A stretch of 5,268 nt of DNA, taken from an uncultured Collinsella sp. Its GTDB lineage: Bacteria > Actinomycetota > Coriobacteriia > Coriobacteriales > Coriobacteriaceae. The notes below the pieces were generated by a model, which saw only the letters and a list, made by a program, of their open reading frames with translations, was not told where the DNA came from and searched no databases. The position numbers were made by a program, and so were the translations under genes. Shown here one piece after another: positions 1-5,268 of this stretch. Every line of letters starts with the position of its first letter. The stretch's first letter is position 1. Location: assembly GCA_958424475.1 (NCBI GenBank), contig CATZTY010000092.1, positions 1 to 5,268 of the forward strand, read 5' to 3'.

Positions 1-1114
1 TAAGGTGACGCTGGTGGAACACGGTTTTCGCCTGCCCTCGGCGCTCGATAACCGCCCGCTTCGTTTCGATAAGTTTGAGGCAAGGATACCCCAGTTTATC
101 TATGTTTCGGCCACGCCGGGCGACTACGAGCTGCGGGTGAGCCAAAACGACGTGGAGCAGATTATTCGTCCGACCGGCCTGCTCGATCCCAAGATCGATG
201 TGCGTCCGGTTCGTGGGCAGATTGACGATCTTGAGGACGAGATTCGCGAGCGTGTTGCCCGCAAGGAGCGCGTGCTGGTGACCACGTTGACCAAGCGCAT
301 GGCCGAGGACCTGACCGACCATCTGCTCGACGCGGGCATTAAGGTCAATTACATGCACTCTGATACGGCGACAATGGACCGTGTCGAGATCCTGCGAACG
401 CTGCGCGAGGGCAAGATCGATGTTCTCGTTGGCATCAACCTGCTTCGCGAGGGTTTGGATCTCCCCGAGGTCTCACTGGTGGCAATTCTCGATGCCGATA
501 AGGAAGGCTTCTTGCGCAACCGCCGTTCGCTGATTCAGACGATTGGCCGTGCGGCCCGTAACGCCGATGGCGAAGTCATCATGTATGCGGACGTTGTGAC
601 CGATTCGATGAAAGAGGCCATCGAGGAGACGCGGCGCCGTCGTGAGATTCAGATGGCATATAACGAAGAGCATGGCATTGTGCCCAAGACAGTGCGCAAG
701 GCCATCAACGACATCTCAAGTTTTATTGCCGAGGCCGAAAAAACCGTGGGTTCCAAAGGACGCTCGAAGGGCGACTCTCTTGGCCATGGCGCATTCTATA
801 CGCCCGATGAGTCGGGTGAGGGCGGCGTGCCGGAAACGGTGGCGCCCGAGCAGACACTTGCGGAGCAGTTGGAAGAACTGCCGCATGACGAGCTTGTGCG
901 GATCGTCGAAACCATGGAAGAGGACATGCGTAACGCTTCTGCCGCCATGGACTTTGAGGAGGCGGCGCGCCTGCGCGATGCCGTCGTTCAGATTCGGGCG
1001 ATGCTCGAGGGCGCGTCTGAGAACGAGACGATCGAGCGCTTACGTTCGCAGGCCCGCAAGGGTTCCACGTTCGCATCGGGCAGAAAACGCCAGGGTGCAC
1101 GGTTTAAGAAATAG
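1..1114 (+). CDS. uvrB: UvrABC excinuclease subunit B, C-terminal part (5' end outside window)
   Basis: UvrB is the damage-verifying helicase of nucleotide excision repair. It is loaded by UvrA and recruits UvrC for incision in the cytoplasm. About 370 residues are visible, roughly the C-terminal 55% of a usual ~670-residue protein. The frame is open to the left edge (first full codon AAG at 2-4), so the GTG at 5 is not the real start. Counting that GTG as residue 1, helicase domain 2 shows SATPGDYEL (35-43), [15 protein letters not shown] (142-156) and the arginine-finger motif QTIGRAARN (178-186). A variable Gly/Glu-rich linker (about 245-290) leads to the C-terminal UVR motif (about 295-332, with [11 protein letters not shown]), which contacts UvrC. 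A basic tail of about 37 residues follows and ends in [11 protein letters not shown]. The ATP-binding Walker A and beta-hairpin regions lie outside the window. The gene ends in TAG just before a strong terminator. Identification is very secure. Confidence 0.98.
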   Translation, partial: KVTLVEHGFRLPSALDNRPLRFDKFEARIPQFIYVSATPGDYELRVSQNDVEQIIRPTGLLDPKIDVRPVRGQIDDLEDEIRERVARKERVLVTTLTKRMAEDLTDHLLDAGIKVNYMHSDTATMDRVEILRTLREGKIDVLVGINLLREGLDLPEVSLVAILDADKEGFLRNRRSLIQTIGRAARNADGEVIMYADVVTDSMKEAIEETRRRREIQMAYNEEHGIVPKTVRKAINDISSFIAEAEKTVGSKGRSKGDSLGHGAFYTPDESGEGGVPETVAPEQTLAEQLEELPHDELVRIVETMEEDMRNASAAMDFEEAARLRDAVVQIRAMLEGASENETIERLRSQARKGSTFASGRKRQGARFKK

Positions 1115-1118
1115 TGAA

Positions 1119-1160
1119 CAGGCCCCGAGTTCCCTGTGGAGCTCGGGGCCTGTGTCTTTT
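1119..1160 (+). terminator. Intrinsic terminator of uvrB in a convergent gap
   Basis: A long hairpin starts 4 bases after the uvrB stop. Arm 1119-1133 pairs with 1138-1152 (15 bp, including one G-U pair at 1130/1141) around a CTGT tetraloop, and is followed by the T-rich run TGTCTTTT (1153-1160). On the minus strand the 1130/1141 pair becomes an A-C mismatch and the trailing sequence has fewer Ts. The element is therefore best suited to uvrB, although it probably also slows transcription arriving from the convergent gene that ends at 1180. Confidence 0.9.
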
Positions 1161-1179
1161 GCGCGCTGGAATTCGTGCG

Positions 1180-2820
1180 TTAGAGGTCCGCGATCAGGGC
1201 TTCGGCACAACGGATGCCGTCGGTGGCCGCGCTCATGATGCCGCCAGCATATCCAGCTCCCTCACCACAAGGGTAGAGGCCCGGGGTCGACACGGCATGG
1301 CACGTTCGGTCTCGGGTGACAGTGACCGGTGAGCTCGAACGAGTCTCCACGCCGGTAAGAACGGCATCGGGGCGGTCGTAGCCTCGTAGCTTTTTTCCGA
1401 GTAGGGGAAGTCCCAGGCGGAGCGACTCGACGATATGTTGCGGCAGGGCTTCGTCAATTGCCGTCCAGGTCACACCGAGCGGATAGGTGGGCTTTACCTT
1501 TCCGGGCGCCTTGCTGGCGCGTCCTGCGAGGAAATCTCCGACGAGTTGTGCCGGTGCGTTCCAGTTGGAACCGCCCAGGCGATAGGCGGCCGCCTCGCAG
1601 GCACGCTGGAGCTCGATGCCGGCGAGCGGGTCATCGTTGGGAAGATCCTCAGGCATGACGTTAACGAGCAGGGCGGCGTTTGCGTTGCGTCCGTCGCGGG
1701 CATTGAGGCTGGCGCCGTTGACGCACAGGTGGCCCTGCTCGGAAGAGGCGGCGACAACCTGCCCGCCGGGGCACATGCAAAACGAGAACACGCTGCGGCC
1801 GTTGGGAAGATGGGCGACGAGCTTGTAAGGGGCCGCCCCGAGCGCTGGATGTCCCGCCAAGGCTCCATATTGGGCTCGGTCGATGTCGCGCTGCGGATGC
1901 TCGATGCGAACGCCCATGGCAAAGGTCTTTTGTGCGAGGGCCACGTTGTGGTCCTTAAGGAGCTCAAAAATATCGCGAGCAGAATGCCCGCAGGCGAGGA
2001 TGAGGTGCTTTGTCTCGATTGGCTCGTAAGCGGCGTCTTGGGACGATTGGACATCAATGCCGGTAATGGCGCCAGACGCGTCGATGCGAATGTCGACGAG
2101 CTTCGTTCGATAACGGACGACACCTCCGAGCTGCTCGATGCGCTGGGATATAGCGGTGACAACCTTGGGAAGGATGTCGGAGCCAATGTGCGGCTTGGCA
2201 TCCCACAGAATATCGCGGGGCGCATCCGCCTCGACGAAGGTTTCGAGGATAAGGCGATGGGCGGGATTTTTTGTTCCTGTATTGAGCTTGCCGTCCGAGA
2301 AGGTCCCCGCGCCGCCCAGACCAAACTGGATATTACTCTCGGGGTCGAGGATGCGCTCCTTTAGAAAGAGGTCGATCGCCTGCGAGCGGCGAAATGCCGG
2401 GTCGCCGCGCTCGAAGAGCAAGGGCTTCAGACCCGCTTCGGCAAGGGTGAGTGCGGCGAAAAGGCCGGCGCATCCGGCACCGACGACGACGGGGCGCTCT
2501 TTGGGTGCGCCGGAAATGGGGGAGGGGAATGAAGGCTCATCGTCTTCTATCGCGCGTACGCGCGAGCGGTCACGCTCGGCAACGCTGTCGACCGCTTCTC
2601 GCTCGAGGTGGGGACTAGTCAGCTCAACACGAAAGCTCAGGATAAAATGGACGTCTCGTTTTTTGCGAGCGTCGATTGACTTGCGGTGGAGCTCGATGGA
2701 TTTGATCTCGGAGTCCTTGCAACGTAGGACGCGCTTGGCGACTCGCTTGCCAACAATGAGGCAGGCATTTTCATCGCCGGCTTCATCGAGCGAAGCGTTG
2801 ATTTGGGTGATTTCGATCAT
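1180..2820 (-). CDS. FAD-dependent dehydrogenase of the COG2509 type, function uncharacterised
   Basis: A 546-residue cytoplasmic flavoprotein. The N-terminal ~70 residues form the small domain typical of this family, with the recognisable stretch ELHRKSIDARKKRDVHF followed by a beta strand. The FAD-binding Rossmann motif VVVGAGCAG lies at about 111-119, with the ribose-binding Glu at 137 (LLFERG). Family signatures follow: GLGGAGTFSDGKL (167-179), CMCPGGQVVAAS (348-359), GVETRSSSPV (490-499) and the C-terminal FAD-closing segment YPCGEGAGYAGGIMSAA (516-532). Length and motif order match complete members, and no damage is seen. The start at 2820 was chosen because it has a good ribosome binding site and the conserved N-terminus begins there; an in-frame extension to 2943 would run through a hairpin and into the upstream gene. 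The gene lies 80 bp downstream of another flavoprotein gene on the same strand. Substrate and physiological role are unknown for this family. Confidence 0.93.
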   Translation of the reverse strand: MIEITQINASLDEAGDENACLIVGKRVAKRVLRCKDSEIKSIELHRKSIDARKKRDVHFILSFRVELTSPHLEREAVDSVAERDRSRVRAIEDDEPSFPSPISGAPKERPVVVGAGCAGLFAALTLAEAGLKPLLFERGDPAFRRSQAIDLFLKERILDPESNIQFGLGGAGTFSDGKLNTGTKNPAHRLILETFVEADAPRDILWDAKPHIGSDILPKVVTAISQRIEQLGGVVRYRTKLVDIRIDASGAITGIDVQSSQDAAYEPIETKHLILACGHSARDIFELLKDHNVALAQKTFAMGVRIEHPQRDIDRAQYGALAGHPALGAAPYKLVAHLPNGRSVFSFCMCPGGQVVAASSEQGHLCVNGASLNARDGRNANAALLVNVMPEDLPNDDPLAGIELQRACEAAAYRLGGSNWNAPAQLVGDFLAGRASKAPGKVKPTYPLGVTWTAIDEALPQHIVESLRLGLPLLGKKLRGYDRPDAVLTGVETRSSSPVTVTRDRTCHAVSTPGLYPCGEGAGYAGGIMSAATDGIRCAEALIADL

Positions 2821-2825
2821 CGAGG

Positions 2826-2832
2826 TCTCCTT
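2826..2832 (-). promoter_or_regulatory. Ribosome binding site fixing the COG2509 gene start
   Basis: AAGGAGA on the minus strand, about 5-6 bases before the ATG at 2820. It decides in favour of this ATG over the in-frame start at 2943. Confidence 0.85.
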
Positions 2833-2838
2833 AGAGGC

Positions 2839-2870
2839 AAGAAAGAGGCCGTCCGGTATCCCAGACGGCC
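2839..2870 (-). terminator. Intrinsic terminator or leader attenuator between the two flavoprotein genes
   Basis: On the minus strand, arm 2870-2861 pairs with 2856-2847 (10 bp, GGCCGTCTGG with CCGGACGGCC, one U-G pair) around a GATA loop. The T-rich run TCTTTCTT (2846-2839) follows. On the plus strand the wobble position becomes a C-A mismatch and no T-run follows directly, so the element acts on minus-strand transcripts. It lies 30 bases after the HI0933-like gene's stop and only 6 bases before the next gene's ribosome binding site. It could end the mrp transcript, act as an attenuator, or be a partial read-through site. Confidence 0.8.
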
Positions 2871-2884
2871 CGAATGCGTTTTTG

Positions 2885-2890
2885 ATTATA
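2885..2890 (-). promoter_or_regulatory. Perfect TATAAT -10 box upstream of the COG2509 gene
   Basis: The minus strand reads TATAAT at 2890-2885, just downstream of the HI0933-like gene's stop codon, in the most AT-rich stretch of this gap. No good -35 box is found at 16-19 bp spacing, where the candidates match TTGACA at only one or two positions, and there is no extended TGn. If used, transcription would start near 2878, giving a ~58-base leader that contains the terminator-like hairpin. Confidence 0.5.
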
Positions 2891-2900
2891 AACTGCGCGG

Positions 2901-4172
2901 CTACAGGCTGCTTGCAGCGCGAATGCCCGAGAGCCAGGCCCACGCAAGGTTAAAGCCTCCGCAATCGGCGTCGATGTCGAGCGCTTCGCCGCAGACGTAA
3001 AGCGGGGCGTCGACAGCGCTGCGCGCGCGTAGACTGGGTGTTGAGATGCTCTCGACAGATACGCCACCACGCGTGACCTGCGCCGAGCGCTCCTCGGCTG
3101 TTCCCTCGACGAGCAACTTAAAGTGCTTGAGGATCGAGACCAGGTGGATGACATCGTTGGAGCCTGGATGGCACTGCTCGAACGCCGTGCAGACGACGCG
3201 GGAGAGTTGCGGGGCGAGCATGCCGTCGAGCCAACGGGGATCGCGGGGCGAAAAGCCCCCGAGCAGCTCAACGCGCCGGTTGAGCATATCGAGCAGCTCG
3301 TCTTTGGAGAGGTCGGGGAAAACGTCGAGCAGGATCGTATCGTCGTGCTGGATACGACGGGAGAGGTTGAAGACAGCGACGCCCGAGATACCGAAGGTTC
3401 GAAACAGGACTTCACCGTCTTCGTGCCAGAGCTCATTATGATTGCGGGTGAGCGTCAAGCGGGCACGGACGCGCAGACCATCCAACGTCTTGAGTGCCGC
3501 CCGATCGCCAACGACCGTTGCCGATATGGGGCAGAGGATGGGGCGCAGCGAAGTGAGGGGGAGGCTAAACGTATCGGCGATACCGGTGGGGTTGCCGCCC
3601 GTGGCGATAATTACGGCATGTGCCTGCAAGGCCTCGTTCTTGCGAGAAACATCGGCGAGTGCCTTCCGAAGCGAGCGGAGCTCCGATTTTCGGTCGTCGT
3701 GCTTTTTTGCCTTGAGTGCCCGCGCTGGACGGTCTATTTGGAGTGTCCAGCCTTCGGAAGCTTTGTGCGCCGAGGCAACGTTGGCTCCGCAGATTAAGGT
3801 GATACCTAGGCGGTCGCAAACGTTGAGAAGCGCGTCGCGCACCGATTCGGCGCGAAGGGAGTGCGGGTACAGTCGGCCTTCCTCGGAGGTTGTCATGATG
3901 CCCAGCGAGGAGAAGAAACCCATAAGCTCTTGTTCGGGCTGGGGGCCCATGACGGATTCGACGAATGCGGGGTGGTTATACCGCCGAGGATCAATCGATT
4001 CGTTGGAGAGGTTGCAGCGGCCGTTACCGGTCGCAAGGAGCTTAAGGCCACAGGCGACATCGCGCTCAACGATGCAGACGCTTTTGCCAGCGCGTGCGGC
4101 CGTAATGGCGGCGGCGAGGCCTGAAGCCCCGCCGCCGATTACCAGGACGTCATAGAAGGCGCTCGTGTTCAC
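2901..4172 (-). CDS. HI0933/BaiN-like NAD(P)/FAD-dependent oxidoreductase (PF03486-type)
   Basis: A 423-residue cytoplasmic flavoprotein. The FAD Rossmann motif DVLVIGGGASGLAA is at 8-21 with the ribose-binding Glu at 36 (CIVERD). The family signature LATGNGRCNLSN is at 46-57, SEEGRLYPHS at 96-105, VIIATGG at 187-193, and the C-terminal FAD-contact region TRGGVSVESI with LYVCGEALDIDADCGGFNLAWAWLSG at 367-416. These mark the family annotated as aminoacetone oxidase-like or BaiN. BaiN was named in bile-acid dehydroxylating clostridia, but the substrate here cannot be inferred, so no symbol is given. Two oddities stand out: a lysine/arginine-rich, probably helical insertion at about 154-182, and a shortened segment after ATGG (190-211) that lacks the usual GSTGDGY stretch. 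The start is GTG at 4172, immediately after the mrp stop, with GAGG 5 bases upstream; no better in-frame start precedes the Rossmann motif. Confidence 0.92.
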   Translation of the reverse strand: MNTSAFYDVLVIGGGASGLAAAITAARAGKSVCIVERDVACGLKLLATGNGRCNLSNESIDPRRYNHPAFVESVMGPQPEQELMGFFSSLGIMTTSEEGRLYPHSLRAESVRDALLNVCDRLGITLICGANVASAHKASEGWTLQIDRPARALKAKKHDDRKSELRSLRKALADVSRKNEALQAHAVIIATGGNPTGIADTFSLPLTSLRPILCPISATVVGDRAALKTLDGLRVRARLTLTRNHNELWHEDGEVLFRTFGISGVAVFNLSRRIQHDDTILLDVFPDLSKDELLDMLNRRVELLGGFSPRDPRWLDGMLAPQLSRVVCTAFEQCHPGSNDVIHLVSILKHFKLLVEGTAEERSAQVTRGGVSVESISTPSLRARSAVDAPLYVCGEALDIDADCGGFNLAWAWLSGIRAASSL

Positions 4173-5003
4173 TTAGGCCTCGTCGGTCTCGTGCGGGGTA
4201 ATAGCCTCGACAGCAGAGACTGCCTTAGGCAACATGCCATCGGGCAGCGCGGTCTCGACCTTGCCCTTATCGCAGGCCTCGGCGAGTGCCGGATTAATGG
4301 GAAGCGTGCCCAAGATGTCGAGGTTATAGCGCTCTGCGACCTCGGGGAGCTTGCTCTTGCCAAAGACCTCGATCTTCTTGCCGCAGTCGGGGCACTCAAT
4401 ATAGCTCATGTTCTCGACAATGCCCAGAATGGGGACATTCATCTTCTCGGCCATGTTGACCGCCTTGGCGACGATCATCGAGACCAGATCCTGCGGGCTC
4501 GTGACGATGACGATGCCGTCGACGGGCAACGACTGGAAGACGGTGAGCGCGACATCGCCTGTTCCCGGAGGCATGTCGACCAGCAGGTAGTCGATGGGGC
4601 CCCACGAGGTCTCGCTCCAGAACTGCCTAATGGCGCCTGCGATGACCGGACCGCGCCAAAGGACGGGGTCGGTCTCGTTTTGGAGCAGCAGGTTGGAGCT
4701 CATGACCTTGACGCCGTGCTCGGAGATTTCGGGCAGCATAAGGTTGCCAAGGGCATGGACGTGGCGTCCGCTCATACCGAACATCTTGGGGATGGAGGGA
4801 CCGGTGATGTCGGCATCGAGGACGCCGACCTTGTGGCCGTGGCGGGCAAGCTCGGTGGCGATGGCACCGGTGACAAACGACTTGCCGACACCGCCCTTGC
4901 CGGAAAGCACGGCGATGACGCGCTTGACCTCGGACAGCGTATTCTCCTCAAATTGCGACGGCGACGTTTGTCCGCCGGCGGCCTGTGCGTGCTCGCAACC
5001 CAT
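4173..5003 (-). CDS. mrp: Mrp/NBP35 (ApbC-type) P-loop ATPase, iron-sulfur cluster carrier
   Basis: Mrp/ApbC proteins bind a 4Fe-4S cluster at a dimer interface and pass it to apo-proteins in the cytoplasm, using a MinD-like ATPase. This 276-residue protein has the deviant Walker A SGKGGVGKS (34-42) with its signature lysine at 36. It also has LDADITGPSIPKMFG (62-76), WRGPVIAGAIRQFW (116-129), the Walker B-like region LLVDMPPGTGD (140-150), and the cluster-ligating CPDC (Cys204 and Cys207). It lacks the N-terminal DUF59/MIP18-like domain of E. coli Mrp (~369 residues). It also lacks the four-cysteine N-terminal motif of Nbp35, having only MGCEH. The start at 5003 has an excellent ribosome binding site; an in-frame ATG at 5060 would add 19 residues of low plausibility and overlaps the -10 box of the candidate promoter. 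It is the first gene of a likely operon with the HI0933-like flavoprotein. Confidence 0.96.
   Translation of the reverse strand: MGCEHAQAAGGQTSPSQFEENTLSEVKRVIAVLSGKGGVGKSFVTGAIATELARHGHKVGVLDADITGPSIPKMFGMSGRHVHALGNLMLPEISEHGVKVMSSNLLLQNETDPVLWRGPVIAGAIRQFWSETSWGPIDYLLVDMPPGTGDVALTVFQSLPVDGIVIVTSPQDLVSMIVAKAVNMAEKMNVPILGIVENMSYIECPDCGKKIEVFGKSKLPEVAERYNLDILGTLPINPALAEACDKGKVETALPDGMLPKAVSAVEAITPHETDEA
4178..4181 (-). promoter_or_regulatory. Weak ribosome binding site inside the mrp end, for the HI0933-like gene
   Basis: GAGG on the minus strand, inside the last codons of mrp, 5 bases before the GTG start at 4172. The mrp stop TAA directly abuts that GTG, so a ribosome finishing mrp sits on the next start. 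This suggests translational coupling. Confidence 0.55.
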
Positions 5004-5008
5004 GTATG

Positions 5009-5016
5009 ACTCCTTT
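5009..5016 (-). promoter_or_regulatory. Strong ribosome binding site fixing the mrp start
   Basis: AAAGGAGT on the minus strand, about 5 bases before the ATG at 5003. It matches the anti-Shine-Dalgarno sequence well and rules in this start over the upstream in-frame ATG at 5060. Confidence 0.9.
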
Positions 5017-5025
5017 GTATATGTT

Positions 5026-5039
5026 GGGGCCGGGGCCCC
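5026..5039 (-). other. Short G/C hairpin in the mrp leader
   Basis: GGGGC (5039-5035) pairs with GCCCC (5030-5026) around a four-base loop, 9 bases upstream of the mrp ribosome binding site. No T-run follows, so it is not a terminator. It may stabilise the mRNA 5' end or limit ribosome access, or it may be chance in GC-rich DNA. Confidence 0.4.
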
Positions 5040-5058
5040 GCGATGTGACACGAGCGTC

Positions 5059-5088
5059 ATTGTACCCTCGTTTGCGAGCGGGAGTCAT
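5059..5088 (-). promoter_or_regulatory. Candidate sigma-70-like promoter of mrp
   Basis: On the minus strand, ATGACT (5088-5083, four of six matches to TTGACA) is followed after 18 bp by TACAAT (5064-5059, five of six matches to TATAAT). Predicted transcription start is near 5052, giving a leader of about 49 bases. An inverted repeat CTCG-CAAA-CGAG lies in the spacer. Confidence 0.55.
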
Positions 5089-5148
5089 TTACGATGCATT
5101 TGGGCCGAGCGTGCTTGCAATACGATGGGTCCAAGCGAATGGGCGGGC

Positions 5149-5268
5149 TTACTGAACTTTGCTGGCGAACTCGAGGTATTGCATGCGCTGCAGCTTGTCG
5201 ATCGTCGAGGCGTATGGGCTGTCTTCAGATTCCAAGTCGTAGCGCAGCCCGTCGGCACCAAGGTAGCC
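5149..5268 (-). CDS. C-terminal end of an unrecognised protein (5' end outside window)
   Basis: Reading leftward from the right edge, 39 codons are open before TAA at 5151-5149. The peptide begins GYLGADGLRYDLES and ends QRMQYLEFASKVQ. About three quarters of the third codon positions are G or C, as in the neighbouring genes, and the residue mix looks like a soluble protein, which supports real coding. I do not recognise the family from this fragment. It is on the same strand as mrp, 145 bp upstream. No clear terminator follows its stop, so read-through into mrp is possible despite mrp's own candidate promoter. Confidence 0.72.
   Translation of the reverse strand, partial: GYLGADGLRYDLESEDSPYASTIDKLQRMQYLEFASKVQ

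Noticed and set aside
1435..2364. Long plus-strand open frame of 309 codons opposite the COG2509 gene
   Set aside because: It lies wholly antisense to a clearly conserved gene, has no recognisable motif, and is expected from GC-rich codon bias.
2821..2943. Longer N-terminus for the COG2509 protein starting at 2943
   Set aside because: It would overlap the upstream gene and translate through the hairpin, while the ATG at 2820 has a strong ribosome binding site and matches the family N-terminus.
3123..3797. Plus-strand open frame of 224 codons opposite the HI0933-like gene
   Set aside because: Antisense to an intact conserved flavoprotein, with no motif, promoter or plausible start.
4191..5009. 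Plus-strand open frame of 272 codons opposite mrp
   Set aside because: It mirrors the mrp codons almost end to end, and its Asp/Gly/Leu-rich product has no domain; it is a shadow of codon bias.
5004..5060. Longer N-terminus for Mrp starting at 5060
   Set aside because: The added 19 residues have no family support and the start would overlap the -10 box; the ATG at 5003 has a far better ribosome binding site.
5100..5134. Possible terminator after the unrecognised gene (TTGGGCC with GGTCCAA)
   Set aside because: On the minus strand it has an internal mismatch, a 21-base loop and no T-run, so it would not work as an intrinsic terminator for that gene.
1..5268. Mobile elements, CRISPR arrays, tRNA genes, toxin or defence genes
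   Set aside because: No repeats with spacers, terminal inverted repeats, transposase motifs, cloverleaf folds or defence domains were found; nearly all sequence is covered by conserved housekeeping-type genes.

Overview
This window looks like ordinary chromosomal sequence from a GC-rich bacterium. It is densely coded and has strong AAGGAG-type ribosome binding sites and sigma-70-like -10 boxes. The gene content and protein style (UvrB, a short Mrp ATPase, two flavoproteins typical of anaerobes) would fit a Coriobacteriia-type gut actinobacterium such as Collinsella. That placement is an inference from style, not a measured match.

Layout. Positions 1-1114 (+) hold the C-terminal half of uvrB, the DNA-damage recognition helicase of nucleotide excision repair, cut by the left edge. 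A strong intrinsic terminator follows at 1119-1160 and separates it from a convergent minus-strand cluster. Read in its own direction (right to left), that cluster is: the last 39 codons of an unrecognised gene (5268-5149); a 145-bp gap with a candidate promoter; mrp, an Fe-S cluster carrier ATPase (5003-4173); an HI0933/BaiN-like FAD-dependent oxidoreductase (4172-2901) whose GTG start directly abuts the mrp stop codon; an 80-bp gap with a perfect TATAAT box and a terminator-like hairpin; and a COG2509-type FAD-dependent dehydrogenase (2820-1180).

How the genes may work together. Mrp and the HI0933-like flavoprotein are almost certainly co-transcribed and probably translationally coupled. 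The second flavoprotein is either the distal gene of the same transcript, reached by read-through of the hairpin, or has its own promoter with the hairpin in its leader. The grouping suggests redox or cofactor-related work, but neither flavoprotein's substrate can be read from sequence. uvrB is functionally unrelated and transcribed the other way.

No tRNA, rRNA, CRISPR array, insertion sequence, phage gene or defence system was seen. I found no convincing new system. The points most worth a second look are the unusual active-domain architecture of the HI0933-like protein, the overlapping promoter/hairpin before the COG2509 gene, and the reduced N-terminus of Mrp.
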